Below, piece after piece: positions 1 to 10,530 of a stretch of DNA of 64,000 nucleotides. The stretch spans positions 138,585,150 through 138,649,149 of the forward strand of contig NC_045437.1 of the NCBI RefSeq assembly GCF_002776525.5, in the 5' to 3' direction. The notes beneath the pieces are model-generated. The model was not told where the DNA came from, made no database searches, and saw nothing but the letters and a program-made list of their open reading frames with translations. The stretch comes from Piliocolobus tephrosceles. Taxonomy: Eukaryota; Chordata; Mammalia; Primates; Cercopithecidae. Numbering within the stretch: the stretch's first letter is position 1; every line of letters begins with the position of its first letter. Made by a program: the position numbers and the translations under genes.

Positions 1-190
1 CCAGCAACAAGCATGCCAGGCACTGTGTGAGTCCTCCTCACATCATACCCAACAGATGACTATTATTACATTCATGTTAACTGAGGAGAAAATTGAAGCA
101 CAGAGAATTTACATTACCTATCATCACACAGCTGGTAAGTAATGGAGACCCAGGCTGCTGGACTCCAGAGCCAGTGCTCTTCACTGGCTC
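1..190 (-). repeat. MIR SINE, antisense
   Basis: The segment shows the reverse complement of a MIR: a 'gccaggcactgtgtgagt' 3' part, a 'gaggagaaaattgaagcacagagaa' core, a 'cacacagctggtaagtaatgg' block and a final 'tggactccagagccagtgctctt' 5' part. It is old and diverged. No function is implied. Confidence 0.8.
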
Positions 191-571
191 CATCATGCTG
201 CTTCCCAAAAGGGCTATAATAACTAATTGCAGTTTTAGTATTTTATCTTTTAGAAAGACAGCACAATCTCTTTTCATCCTTACAGAAGACTCCTGAGGCC
301 AGGAAGTTATCACTAAATGACAAATTGGGGGCAGAGGGTCAGGAAGGAGGAGGACTCGTTTATCACTAGCCAGTAGTCTGAGGTAGAGCCTCCTGGTGCT
401 CTGCCCACATGTCCTCCTCTTGCTCTCACACCACCTGGCTTCTCTACAACTCCTAAGCCAAGTATTTAGGCAGGAAGACAGTACCTTGTTAATCTTGTGC
501 CTGCAAACTGGCCACTCATTCATATACACTGAGGTCCCAGATATATCCTATTAATAGCCACCAACTTCCCA

Positions 572-575
<4 letters not shown>
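191..575. other. Unassigned sequence
   Basis: No recognisable gene or repeat. A 150-codon minus-strand frame crosses it but runs on into the MIR and has no coding character. Confidence 0.5.

Positions 576-603
<28 letters not shown>
576..603. repeat. Poly(A) run, 28 bp
   Basis: An uninterrupted run of A. The sequence to its left (191-575) shows no element I recognise, so I cannot say whether this is a retroposon tail or a slippage tract. Confidence 0.9.
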
Positions 604-608
<5 letters not shown>

Positions 609-859
609 CATAAGGAAAAAAGAGATTAAGAAAGACGATGCTCAGGCGGCAAACCTAATAAAAATTTCTGATGCATCCTTTCCTTTCATCCCCTAAGTCC
701 TCCAGTCCTCAAACCCTAGAAACAAAAATAGATCCCCCATGTTACTGATGAGAGAACTGAGGATTGAGAGTCCACATCCTTGGTCTCCTTCCTGCCCTAC
801 CTCCCCTAACGTATCTATCTTCTTCTCTCCTGACTGTGGAGGTAACCTCTTCAGTGGCA

Positions 860-1440
860 TCTTTTGCCCCTCCATTGCTGCTTTGATCCCATTTGCACAG
901 AATGCAGGACCATGCTTCCTGAATGGCTGTCTGATCAATCATGGCCCTCTCCTCCTCAAAGACTTTCAATAGTTCCCTGCTACTTACAGAATCAAATCCT
1001 CAACTCCCTAGTCTGCTCTTCAGTTTCTCTATGATTTGGCTACACTTATATTTTGACCTTATTTTTATTACATCTACCTAAGCTCCAGTTAATGTAGTAC
1101 CCAAGGAAAGAGCTCAAGTAAGTCCTAAGCACACCCTCTTTGTGATGATGATTCCTTTGTGTGGAACCCCTTGCCACATGCCACTGTGCTTGAAACTGTG
1201 CTCAAATGCCACCCATCATGAAAAGTTCTCATTCACTCTCAGTCTAAATCTCTCCTCCTACGCCACGCTCATCCCCCCAAGAGTCCACTTTGTATTCTAA
1301 TCACAGGTTTGAAAATGTCACCCCCGTGTGTGACAAACTCCTTAAGAGAACAGAGCAAGTCTTTTGCTTTCTTATACCCTCTTCCCTCCCAGCACCACAG
1401 TAGGTACTAATAAATGCTTGTTGAATTGAATTAAACTGAG
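860..1440 (+). repeat. L2 LINE, 3' part
   Basis: The order of L2-like blocks is readable: 'cttcaatagttccctgctacttacagaatcaaatcctcaactccc', 'atgatttggctac', 'ctcaaatgccaccc', and a 3' end 'taataaatgcttgttgaattgaatt' with the L2 polyadenylation-like AATAAA. Diverged, and probably fragmented at its 5' side. Confidence 0.7.
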
Positions 1441-2228
1441 AGGTCATCTGGAAAATAAGAGTTAGAACTTTATCATAACTTGGACTCTGAGATGATGGGA
1501 AAGTTGAAGGACCAGTGACCTCTCTCTTCAGAACTTGATTATCTGCATAAGAACAAACATCTCAGATATCTAGCTATTAATTTGCTCACAATCATCTTGG
1601 TCTCCAAAGTTCACAAATGTCCCTTTCAATTTCTCAGTCACATCATTCACAGGAAATGAGATTCTCTTTTCATTCACTGAATCATGGTGGCCCTTATACC
1701 AATCTCCCTTCCCCCATGGTACCCCCCAAAGCTCCTATGCGTTTTTATTCTTTTCCAGTTTGCCACAATTAACCACTCGAGCATCAAAATGCCTGACACC
1801 ACTACTTTCTTGGGGCCTGTTCTGGGACCCACACTTCCTGCACAGCATCATAAATCAATAGCTGGAGACCACAGGTTTTATTGGCATCCCAAGTCAAAGA
1901 AATCTATTCTAATTAATCCTCCACACAAAAACGATGGCCTTCAGCCATCTTACAGGCAGGAGCCAACAAACCTAGAGTGAAAGAAAAGATGCAGGCCCAG
2001 CTTCTCATGAAATCAATACGACCTCACTCTGAGCTCTGTTCTGGGTCACATAGAAGAGGCAGCATGTATGGCTGAGATCACTGCAGAAGTCCCTGCCATG
2101 AATCTGACCACTGGGACGAGCAGAGCTCAGAAGCCCTGTTGCACCACAGACCAAGAAGACTAAGAGCCAGTCCCTTTATAGGACTTTAACCCTTTGATAC
2201 ACATTCATTCACTATTAACAGAGATTTA
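1441..2228. other. Unassigned sequence
   Basis: No repeat or gene recognised. A 98-codon open frame at 1684-1980 has no recognisable domain and no supporting signals. Confidence 0.5.
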
Positions 2229-2309
2229 TTAGGGTTGGTGTAAAAGTAATTGCAGTTTTTGCTATTAAAAGTAATGGAAAAAACCACAATTACTTTTGCA
2301 TCAACCTAA
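2229..2309 (+). mobile_element. MADE1 mariner-derived MITE (Hsmar1 relative)
   Basis: An 81-bp near-perfect palindrome begins TTAGGGTTGGTGTAAAAGTA and ends with the matching CTTTTGCATCAACCTAA. It is flanked by TA on both sides (2227-2228 and 2310-2311), the target duplication expected of a mariner. Length and termini match MADE1, the about 80-bp non-autonomous family mobilised by Hsmar1 transposase. The two arms pair almost throughout around a short 'gctattaaaagtaatgg' centre. MADE1 copies are the known source of the primate miR-548 family, so a transcript through here would fold into a pre-miRNA-like hairpin; transcription is not shown by the sequence. Confidence 0.95.
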
Positions 2310-2891
2310 TACATAAATTATGTGTTTCCGAGTGCTTAGCATGCACACGTCAAGTAGGAAATGGAGAAATCTGGGACTGAACGAGACAAAAGTAGAGAAG
2401 ACACATTATTATCAATGCTGTTCTGCTACAGGGTGGTTGGACCATCCAATGTTCAGTGATCAGCACATTTTGCACCTTCAGGGATGGCTCAGCCAATCCC
2501 TGATGAGGGAGTGGAGTGGGCCTCCTAGCAGGTTATGGCTGATGAAGATTAGGAGGCTGGCAATGCCTACAGTCAGTGGGGAAGCGATGCTGTTGTCTCA
2601 GGTGGCTCATTACATAGAAAGAGGTTGTGAAGCACGTATTTGGAGCCTCACATACCTGGTTTTAAGTCACTCCTTTCTCCCTAGATGACTGTAAGCAAGT
2701 TACTCAACTTCTGAGTTTGTTTCTTCTTCTGGATGATGGGGGAAACAGTGGCAGTGCTTAGTTAGCCAGCTTGTGAAACTATATTCCAGGTGGAACAGTG
2801 AGTAAAATACTGTGATATGTTTTTCCCCTTCAATCCCCTAAGTCCAAGATCTAGGTCAAAACATTTGAAGACTTCTGAAAATGAGAAGTAT
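2310..2891. other. Unassigned sequence
   Basis: No recognisable element. A 122-codon frame (2320-2688) begins just outside the MADE1 and shows no domain, splice or promoter signal. Confidence 0.45.
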
Positions 2892-2919
2892 AACAACAAC
2901 AACAATAACAACAACAAAA
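2892..2919. repeat. (CAA)n microsatellite, imperfect
   Basis: About nine ACA/CAA units with one ATA interruption. Confidence 0.85.
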
Positions 2920-3640
2920 CTCAGAAAAAAATGACAGCAAAATTTCCTCACTTTTAGCCTTGTTTCAAGAACAATACAGGAAAGACTAGGAAGAATGCAA
3001 ATCAGCACACACATGCTCCACCCTACCACTAAGTTACAATGTTCTCCCAGCTTAGTGGAGAGAAAGCTGTGGAAAGAAAAGGAAAGACTTCAGACACTAA
3101 TAACGGGCCCGATGCCCCTTTCCTTACCACCCTTCTCATCTTCCAATTTATATCTGGAGTTCTGGGAGGACAGAAAACCCCTCATATCAACCTCTATGCC
3201 ATTCTGAGGGCAGTGGAAATGAGAAAGCCACATGCAGTGAAAGACAGACAGGACCAAGTGATAGCCCAGCTTGGTCCTACCAGCCAAGCACCACGGGTGC
3301 TGATGACAAAGCCCAGGTCGTGGCAAGTGTGCCTGCCTGAGGACGCTGCCACCTTGCCATATCAACTCCAGGGAACGGAAGGAAAGAGGGAAATCCTGAA
3401 TTTGTCTGAGTTGAAGCCTGTAAGTCCCAAATAACTGAAATGACTGAGTTCCTCTGGCAGTAATGAGAATCCATGCTCTGCCTTCCAGTGGAATAGACTT
3501 CAAGAAGGAAAGTAGATTCAGTTTTAGGAAAATAATGTTATGTTCTTGTAACCTGAGTTCATGGCATATATGCCTATACATTTATGCATACACATGTATT
3601 TAAAATAATGGTAAAATAAAATAATTAAAGTAGTGAATTT
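2920..3640. other. Unassigned sequence
   Basis: No repeat recognised. It contains a 163-codon minus-strand frame (3090-3581) and overlapping plus-strand frames. None shows a domain, and several coexist, as expected for chance openness. Confidence 0.45.
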
Positions 3641-3895
3641 ATTTACATGCATTGATCATTTCCTGTGTGCCAGGCACTGTTCCCACTGCTTCATATAGGT
3701 CACATCATCTGTTTCTCACAGTCGAAGACCTGTGAGTTTGGTATGATTATCTTCCTTTGGGGGATGAATGAGCTGAAGCATAGAGAGGTTCGATCACCTG
3801 CCCAGGGCTGTATCATAGAAGCGGAGGGTTCAGAATGTAAACTCAGGCCATCTGGTTGCACAGCCCATGTCTTTCATCACTCTGGCTATCTCACT
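3641..3895 (-). repeat. MIR SINE, antisense
   Basis: Reverse-complement MIR landmarks: 'cctgtgtgccaggcactgttcccactgcttcatat', 'atgagctgaagcatagagaggttcgatcacctgcccagggc' and 'aaactcaggccatctgg'. Nearly full length. Confidence 0.75.
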
Positions 3896-3936
3896 TCTAC
3901 ATGTAGCCTTCAACCTATTACAGCATGTCGACTTGT

Positions 3937-4045
3937 AATTTATTGAGTGCTGACTGTGAGCTGGACACTATACTAAAAGCATTACCCTTATGACATTTTT
4001 ACTCTTTATGATAACCCCAGGAGAAAAGTTTTATATCTTTTTTAA
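3937..4045 (-). repeat. MIR SINE fragment, antisense
   Basis: 'ttattgagtgctgactgtgagctggacactatactaaaagcatta...gataaccccaggag' is the 3' half of an antisense MIR. It follows closely on the preceding MIR in the same orientation. Confidence 0.65.
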
Positions 4046-4073
4046 AATTTATCTAGTCATCCAGAAACATACT

Positions 4074-4078
<5 letters not shown>

Positions 4079-4105
<27 letters not shown>
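4079..4105. repeat. Poly(A) run, 27 bp
   Basis: Uninterrupted run of A. Confidence 0.9.
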
Positions 4106-4107
<2 letters not shown>

Positions 4108-4635
4108 TAAGGAAGCTCACACTTTGAAACCGAATGTATCTGGCTCCAAAAAGTGAAGTGTGCTCTCAACCCTTCCTACACAACCTCAATGTAAACACAT
4201 GTAGAGGGCTGAGCTCACCATCAGGTTTACAGCAAGGGCTCCACAAGTGGAGCTGCCTATATGAGGGTCATGATGATACAAATATGATATGAGTTCTTGG
4301 AAATTCCACATCCACTGTCAGGGCCAGAGGGAAGGAATAGATAAGAATTAGGGTCAAGTCCCACCAAGAAGAGGCCTGGTAAGTATTAGCTGGGTATATA
4401 GTCATGCACAGAGAGTTCCAAGACAGGCTTAGGCCCTAGTAGACAGTCAGAGTGCTTTGCAGATGCAGTACATCCTGGTGAAGAGGAAACATCAATGTTC
4501 AGAGCTCACCTGAAGTTCTACAGCCAACAGGACTTGACTCAAGGAACCATGGCATGGTGGACCTGAGGTTTCTGGCTGTAGCCCAATCCAGACAACTCAG
4601 GGCAGTGGCTACACTGAGGCTGAAATCAGAGGACA
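4106..4635. other. Unassigned sequence
   Basis: No gene or repeat that I recognise. Confidence 0.45.
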
Positions 4636-4639
4636 TCAG

Positions 4640-4785
4640 TGGGATTCATTTCACTGGTAAGAAAATTGAGGTTCAGAGAATATAAGTAATTAACATGGTC
4701 ACACAACTGGTAAATGGCAGATACAGAGACACAAACTTGGCTCTCTCTGACTCCAAACTCTATGCTTTTTCTTACCCCTGCATTT
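4640..4785 (-). repeat. MIR SINE, antisense
   Basis: 'ggtaagaaaattgaggttcagagaatataagtaattaacatggtcacacaactggtaaatggcag...ctctgactccaaactctatgct' follows the antisense MIR core and 5' region. Confidence 0.8.
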
Positions 4786-5119
4786 TTCCAAAGCAGAGTA
4801 AACGCCATTTGTGGCATGACTCCGAAAAAGGGGAGTGAAGGTACACTCTACCATTCACTTGTCACTCAAAAGGCCCATCTCTGTGATCAGCAAATATTTT
4901 AAGTAGTCTGGGCTCGCCTACCTCCGGATCATGCTGAAGTCAGATCTCAGATCTCCCTCCCCCTCCCCTACAAGGGATTATCTAAAGAAATAAAGTCCCA
5001 TTTCACAAGCCACTAAATCCTGTTTGATCGGCCCTGCCAGGGATTTCCTGGGCTTAATCACCTGCTAGCTCTGCATGGTGGGGAAGTTGTTGGGCTATGA
5101 CTTTGTTTTGCCTGTCCTT

Positions 5120-5695
5120 CTCCCTGATGTGATTCCACTCTTGGGTATACTCCCCAAGGTTTACACAAGAATGCTCACTGCAGCAGGGCTTATGGTGGAA
5201 AAAAAGAAAAAGAACAACCCATCAATCAGAGATAGATGAATAAAACACTATATAGCAGATAAAATGAATATATACTAGATCTATACATACCAGTGTGAAT
5301 AAATCTCAAAAATAATGTTCAATGCAAAAGGGAGACTGCAAAAGAATATGTAGAGTAGAGCAGTATTTCTATAAAATTTACCAACATGCAAAGCAATACT
5401 ATGCATTGAGTAGAGACTTGAACATGCAGAAAATTCATAAAGGCATACATGACAATGATAACCTACATTTAGGATGGTGATGAACTCCAAGGAAGAAAAA
5501 GGGAATGAAATTGAGAAGAGGTCCCCAGAGTGATTTGAATCTATTTGTAATCCATTACTGTTTATTTAAAAAGCCTTAAACAAATACAGCAAAATGTTAA
5601 ATCTGTTAGAGCTACATTGGGGGTACATATGTACTCATGTTATTATTCTTTATGTTTGAAATATATTATAAAACAAATTTTTAAAAAAGAAAGGA
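5120..5695 (+). mobile_element. Old L1 LINE, 3' end
   Basis: The segment runs from 'ctgatgtgattccactcttgggtatactccccaaggtttacacaagaatgctcactgcagcagggctt' (end of ORF2 and start of the 3'UTR) through '...aatatagatgaataaaac..' style sequence to an A-rich end 'aaatatattataaaacaaatttttaaaaaa'. Divergence suggests an L1M or HAL1-type subfamily. Bases 5405-5557 inside it are the source of the second half of the chimeric insert at 9906-10199. Confidence 0.65.
5405..5557 (-). other. Source segment B of the chimeric insert (possible minus-strand exon)
   Basis: The reverse complement of this stretch reappears at about 90% identity by eye at 10043-10195. On the minus strand the copied part starts directly after 'aaataaacAG', a canonical splice acceptor dinucleotide, which would make it an exon of an antisense transcript. 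The other edge (5405) has no evident signal. Copying by template switching explains the edges equally well, because ACAG is shared at the junction. Confidence 0.55.
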
Positions 5696-6229
5696 GTTAA
5701 ATCTTTAGTGTTTATAATAAGGAGAGTGGACTCTAGTTTGAAAGTAATGAAGGTTTTTTATACAAGGAGAGATGTGATCAAACAGCCCTGTGGAGACAGG
5801 GAGATGATGCTAACATGGAATTATGAAGGCCTGGTACAAAAAGGCAGACTGTAAATCCCCCTGTAGCGCCTGATGGTGAAAGTACCACCGAGATCAGCCC
5901 TTCCCATCTCCCATTCCCACCTCTGAGAAATCTATCCTCCTCCGCACCATTCCAACGGTATCCTTCCACCCAGGGCGCTAAACTTCCGGTGGCAGCAAGC
6001 TGGGCCAATCCTGACATTTCACCACCAAGCTCTATACTGATTGGTCCAAGAATGGGCAATAGCCCAAAGCTCAGCCAAGCAGAGACAATCCTTTTGCCTT
6101 CTGGGTTGCCTTCTCTGAATGGGAACCAAAAGACAGTGGTCCTTTCCTCTGGTGGTGGAACTTAAAATAGATGCAAAGCTCTATGTGGTCCTGTTTCCCA
6201 CCCAAAAGAAAAGTTAGTCAGGGGTGGTA
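5696..6229. other. Unassigned sequence
   Basis: No gene or repeat that I recognise. Confidence 0.45.
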
Positions 6230-6545
6230 GAGAATAAGGCCTCCCCACAGAGGGTAGCTGTGCTAAGAGATTGCTGGACCATGATGAGTTCCAGTTCTGG
6301 GTGCCCCCTACAACACTCTTATCTTATGTGAGTATGAGTTGCAGAGCCTGTGCCCAGCAGTGCTACTGTGGCATCCCTTCTGGACCAGTTCTGCTGTGTG
6401 ACTCTGGCCACTGATCCACAGCCTCCTAGTTCTCTGGTGCTCCAGGACACTCTGTGAGCTACCCAACTCCATCTAATAAACTCCTTTGCTACTTTACTGC
6501 TTAAATTAAAAGGAACTGATTTCTGTTGTTTACAACTAAGAATGC
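6230..6545 (+). repeat. Possible LTR 3' portion (MaLR/ERVL-like), tentative
   Basis: The stretch ends 'catctaataaactcctttgctactttactgcttaaatt...gatttctgttgtttacaactaagaatg', the AATAAA plus 'ttctgttgtttacaac' ending common in mammalian MaLR/ERVL LTRs. The upstream part is not alignable by eye. Confidence 0.3.
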
Positions 6546-6769
6546 TGAAGCTGAGAGGTAATACCGCCACTGTTCTCCCAGGAGACCCCAGAAAGAAGAC
6601 ATCTCAAAACAATGCTAAGCCAATAAGGGCTGAGAATAATCAGGATCTCACTGTTTCCAAGGAGGACTCTTGTTCCCTGAGAACAAGCCACCTCTTCCAA
6701 GGAATACCTTCACAAGGTCATCCCTCCACAGAACATGGAACATCTCACCACCATTTCTGTAGGCAGCTC

Positions 6770-6980
6770 TCTCATATTTACAAAGCCTATTTATGTCTGC
6801 TATGTCATTTTATCCTCAGAGCAACTCTGGGCAATGAGCAGGGAGGGGTCAGAGACTGTAAGTCTCATTTAATTGAAGAGGAAGCCAAATTTTGGAGAAA
6901 TGACATCTCTGAGTCACACGGCAACTTAACAACTGTGCCTGGAACACAATCCAGGCCTCCTGACTCCATCCCAATATGCT
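6770..6980 (-). repeat. MIR SINE, antisense
   Basis: 'tgctatgtcattttatcctcagagcaactctgggcaatgagcagg ... gagtcacacggcaacttaacaactgtgcctggaacacaatccaggcctcctgactcc' follows antisense MIR. Confidence 0.65.
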
Positions 6981-7021
6981 TAAAAGGAAATAAGAATTAA
7001 TAGCTAAGAAAATCAACGTTA

Positions 7022-7252
7022 CTAATACTTTCATGGTACTTATTATATGCCAGACATTGCTCTGAGTGTTTTACGTGGGTTAACTCATTTAGATTTTCTC
7101 ACAACCCTATGAGGTGGGTGCTATTGTGGCTTTCATTTTACACATAAGGGAACTAGGGTATAGAGAATTTAAGGTATTGCCTGAGGTCACACAGCAGGTA
7201 AGTGGCGAAGCTATGGCTCAAGCCAGAATTCATACTCTCAATCACTACACTA
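7022..7252 (-). repeat. MIR SINE, antisense, nearly complete
   Basis: 'cttattatatgccagacattgctctgagtgttttacgtgggttaactcatttagattttctcacaaccctatgaggtgggtgctattgtgg' then 'gaggtcacacagcaggtaagtggcgaagc' gives an almost complete MIR in reverse orientation. It is one of the best-preserved MIRs here. Confidence 0.85.
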
Positions 7253-8519
7253 AGTAAGGCAGGAGGAGCAGTGTTTCTGGGGTCCAGGTTCCTTGGCCCT
7301 CACCCTCCTTGGAATGAGAGCAAGTTCTAGAAGTTTGGGCTGTGAGTGCACCCTGATCCCCCACAACTTAGGCTGTTCTAAATGCAGGTGCCTCACGCTA
7401 AAAGCCTGGAAGGGAAGTGTGCTAACAGAGCAGGTGCTGAATTGCAGAAAAGTTAAATATGGAATGGGAGCATCGAAGGCTGCAATAAGAGCAAGGAGGG
7501 TAAAAACCAATTTCAAAACAGAGCCCTAGGCAATGATTTGGAGAAAAAAACTAACATATGTGGTATCACATAGTAACTGTACAATGCCTTCCATTTACCC
7601 TCACCCTTTCCTTTGGAGGAAGCCTAAGAAGTTCACAATTGCTATTACAATTCTTCCTTCTTGAAGCTCGTGACCTGCTGAGGATGGCTGTGGTCTTTGT
7701 CCTTATATGCAGGGGAAAAAGGAAGCACCAAAAGGCCAATGTAGAAATCATGGAGTGGCAAAGTATCTATCAAAGCCAACTGTCTGAGCTCGAAAGCTGA
7801 TAGGCAGAAGCTAATACAGTGAAATCAATTCAGCAAAGAATTGTTCACATAAAACTGCCAGACAAATACCCAAATTCACTGTAGGAGAATTGCCCACTGC
7901 CATTTTACCTCCAGGACAGAGGCAGGAGAAGGAGATAGAGGGAAACAAGCAGGGAGAAGACAAGGGGCAGAAGATAAACAGCAGGAATGGGCCCTATGTG
8001 ACAAAATTAACAGACAATAAAGTTCTGGTCAGACAAAGCCCATTCATTCACAGATAAAGCCACGAGCAAGCCAAGATAACATATCCTCAGGGAATTAATG
8101 ACTCGCTCATCTGGCAAATCCATCATTCGGCATACTGGCTGTCATCCAGCTGGTCTGGAGGCCCCACCGTGGTCCCCTCTACAGTACAGAGAAAAGCAGA
8201 GGAATGTCACTAACCCTCCCTCCTTTCTTTCTCCACCAGTTTTGCCTTGGACAACAAATAATCCGTGCCTTCTTCCCACCAAACCAGCTCTCTGGAAATG
8301 ATCTGTTCATTGTTATTAACCTGCCCTGGTATTATTTATTTTTATCTTTTTACTCATTTTATACCCAGCCAAATAGGACTATCCATTCCTCTTCATATGA
8401 TCTCTACGTCCCCATCCTGACACCTTTACTCATGTTGTTCCTTATATCTGCAATGATTTCTCTTATCCTCTTGGATAATTGATCCGTTTTGGTGTACAAA
8501 CTAAGTTACTAAAGGAATT
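7253..8519. other. Unassigned sequence
   Basis: About 1.3 kb with no repeat I can name. Short frames on both strands (60-90 codons) have no recognisable content. Parts near 8390-8480 resemble L2 but too weakly to call. Confidence 0.4.
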
Positions 8520-8632
8520 CAACTTAGGTGACAGTTGCATAATTCTGTAATATAATAATAATTATTGAATTTCATATTTAAAGTGGATGAATTTTATAAT
8601 AAGTAAATTATACCTCAATAAAGGTTTTCTTT
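8520..8632 (+). mobile_element. Old L1 3' terminal fragment
   Basis: 'gtaatataataataattattgaatttcatatttaaagtggatgaattttataataagtaaattatacctcaataaag' matches the ending of old L1M subfamilies ('ggtgaattttatggtatgtaaattatacctcaataaa' type). Confidence 0.65.
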
Positions 8633-8639
8633 TAAGTCA

Positions 8640-8890
8640 CCTAAGGGTCCTAAGGGTCCACCATGTAATTGTGAAGATCACACTATCTAAAGGCTATATG
8701 ATGGAAATCTCACGAGAATTTCTAAGGGACACACAAAAATAGTTTTTAATGTGATGCTTCTACAAAAGAAATAGCTTTATCCAAAGCAAATTATTTGCAA
8801 AGATAGAGCTTCTCATGCCTTGCTCCTGAAACAGAAGTGATATCCACAACTCAGTTAGGTATAAATTTTAAAAATAAAATGGGTTTGGAA
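8640..8890. other. Unassigned sequence
   Basis: No recognisable element. Confidence 0.4.
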
Positions 8891-8892
8891 AA

Positions 8893-9058
8893 GATTTGCT
8901 TTCAGTCCAGGCCTCAAGATTTATTAGCTGTGTGACTTTGGACAAATGAACTACTTTTCCCTAACCTATAAAGTAGGCATAATAGCATCTACCTAAGTTA
9001 AGAGAATTACATCAAGGGTGTTTGTAAAGCACCCAGCCCAATGCCTGGCATAATGCAA
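8893..9058 (+). repeat. MIR SINE
   Basis: 'caggcctcaagatttattagctgtgtgactttggacaaatgaactacttttccctaacctataaagtaggcataatagcatctacctaagttaagagaatta...gtaaagcacccagcccaatgcctggcataatg' follows MIR from the core to near the 3' end. Confidence 0.85.
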
Positions 9059-9644
9059 GCCGAGAAACACTGCAAAGGTATTCTGTTTGCTCTCTTCCCT
9101 CCTTCCCTGGAAACTAGAGTCAGAATGAGCATGAAGTGAATGCAATAGAAAAAGGCAGTCCCCAGTTTTGCCACTTCCCGTTTCTTTCTGGTCTGTATCT
9201 TTAACAGTCTGTCTAGAGACACTTCCAGTTCTCTCTACCTTTCCCAAATCAGCTTTATTATTCCAAAGTTTCTTCTGTGTCAAAACAGGCAAAAGCAAAT
9301 GATATATGAAATTTTTATTTACCAAACATGTGTTGCACATCAAATTCACCAAATACCTGTTGAACATCTCTCCCTGTACATCCAGAGTGGTGCTTGGAAT
9401 CAGGCTAGGAACACTCAGCACATGGCGGGTCAGGACTTGACTTTACCACAATCTCTTTTCAGATTCAGTCTCATGGAACGCATCATAACTTGAAAGCAAG
9501 AATTGTCACTTTTCTTGCTCAGCTGGGTTACTCTTGAGGGTAGAAATTCACAGAAAGAAACCAAACTTAAATAATCAAACTAGATTATTTAAGTCTTTCC
9601 TGGGAAAGAGGAGCTGTCTTTATTTTAATGCTTCATTCAGATAT
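9059..9644. other. Unassigned sequence
   Basis: No gene or repeat recognised; a 142-codon minus-strand frame at 8993-9421 overlaps the MIR and looks fortuitous. Confidence 0.4.
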
Positions 9645-9647
9645 AGA

Positions 9648-9800
9648 CCAGAAAAACACTGGACTGGCAGTCTGGAATTCTAAGTCCTATCTTGCACCTA
9701 TTGTTAATAATCATGTAATTTTCAGCAAGTTCCTTTTTCTCTCTAAACCTCAAATTTCTCATCTGCAAAATACAAATTTAGAATGGGATCTGGATAGCTG
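9648..9800 (+). repeat. MIR SINE
   Basis: 'ggactggcagtctggaattctaagtcctatcttgcacc...tttctctctaaacctcaaatttctcatctgcaaaatac' is a diverged MIR. Confidence 0.65.
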
Positions 9801-9891
9801 TAGGTGTGACACTGGGTTGAATAGTATACCCCCCAAAATTTCTGTTCACCTGTGATAAATGTGCAAATGTAATTAAGTTAAGATGAGGATA

Positions 9892-9905
9892 AACTAGGGT
9901 GGATT
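9892..9905 (+). repeat. Target-site duplication, left copy
   Basis: AACTAGGGTGGATT, repeated exactly at 10200-10213. It belongs to the MLT1 LTR sequence. Confidence 0.9.
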
Positions 9906-10199
9906 TCTGCAACACAAGGCTTGGGCGGACAAGCAGGGATGCAGACCTTGCTGATCCTAGAGGCCTGGTGCTACTCAGAGTGGTCTATGTGGGGGGCTGC
10001 ACTCCTACTGTGAATTATAGGTCTGTGGGAAGCTGGGCACAGTAATGGATTACAAATAGATTCAAATCACTCTGGGGACCTCTTCTCAATTTCAATCACT
10101 CTTTTTCTTCCCTGGAGTTCATCAGCATCGTAAATGTAGATCATCATTTTCATGTATGACTTTACAAATTTTCTGCATGTTTGAGTCTCTATTCAATTG
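9906..10199 (+). mobile_element. Chimeric locally-templated insertion inside the MLT1 LTR
   Basis: The insert is bounded by a 14-bp direct repeat AACTAGGGTGGATT (9892-9905 and 10200-10213). Bases 9906-10042 are an inverted copy of 12120-12265 (about 86% identical by eye, with a 6-bp deletion). Bases 10043-10195 are an inverted copy of 5405-5557 (about 90%). The order of the two pieces is that of a minus-strand transcript joining the 12-kb segment to the 5.4-kb segment. There is no poly(A) tail. At the junction GGCACAG|TAATGG the tetramer ACAG is shared by both sources. Either a spliced antisense RNA was retrotransposed into its own intron, or two template switches occurred. Confidence 0.85.
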
Positions 10200-10213
10200 A
10201 ACTAGGGTGGATT
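10200..10213 (+). repeat. Target-site duplication, right copy
   Basis: Exact second copy of AACTAGGGTGGATT. The LTR resumes immediately with 'ctaatcctgtgactggtatcc'. Confidence 0.9.
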
Positions 10214-10530
10214 CTAATCCTGTGACTGGTATCCTAATAAAATGAAGCAAATTTGGACACAGACAAATAGGGAAAGAGGCCACATGAAGACAGAGGCAGA
10301 GCCTGGAGTGATGCACCTACAAGCCAAGGAACACCAAGGGTTGATGTCAACCACCAGAAACTCATAGGCAAGAAAGAATTCTTTCCTAGACCTTTTGGAG
10401 AGGGCATGGCCCTACTGACACCTCAATTTTGAACTTCTAGTTGCCAACACTGTGAAAGGAAAAAGGTTTGTTGCTTTAAATCATTCAGTTTGTGGTACTT
10501 CACTAAAGCAGTCCAAGGAAACTAATATAA

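Larger units (their letters stand above)
9808..10530 (+). mobile_element. MLT1-type MaLR LTR, interrupted
   Basis: The 5' part 'gggttgaatagtatacccccc..aaatttctgttcacctgtgataaatgtgcaaatgtaattaagttaagatgaggat' and the 3' part 'ggtatcctaataaaatgaagcaaatttggacacagacaaatagggaaagaggcc...gtgatgcacctacaagccaaggaacacc...tttgtggtacttcactaaagcagtccaaggaaactaatata' together make one MaLR/MLT1-type LTR. The two parts are separated by a 294-bp insert (9906-10199) with its own target-site duplication. I am surer of the superfamily than of the exact subfamily. Confidence 0.7.

Noticed and set aside
3090..3581. 163-codon minus-strand open frame, the longest outside repeats
   Set aside because: It overlaps two open plus-strand frames, shows no domain, signal or splice context, and has no paralogue in the window; chance openness is the simpler reading.
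6542..7000. 152-codon plus-strand frame
   Set aside because: Its second half is an antisense MIR, and the first half shows no coding feature.
5405..10199. The inverted similarity 5405-5557 versus 10043-10195 as simply two L1 copies
   Set aside because: The second copy is joined mid-element to non-L1 sequence matching 12.1 kb and is enclosed by a target duplication, so an independent L1 insert does not explain it.
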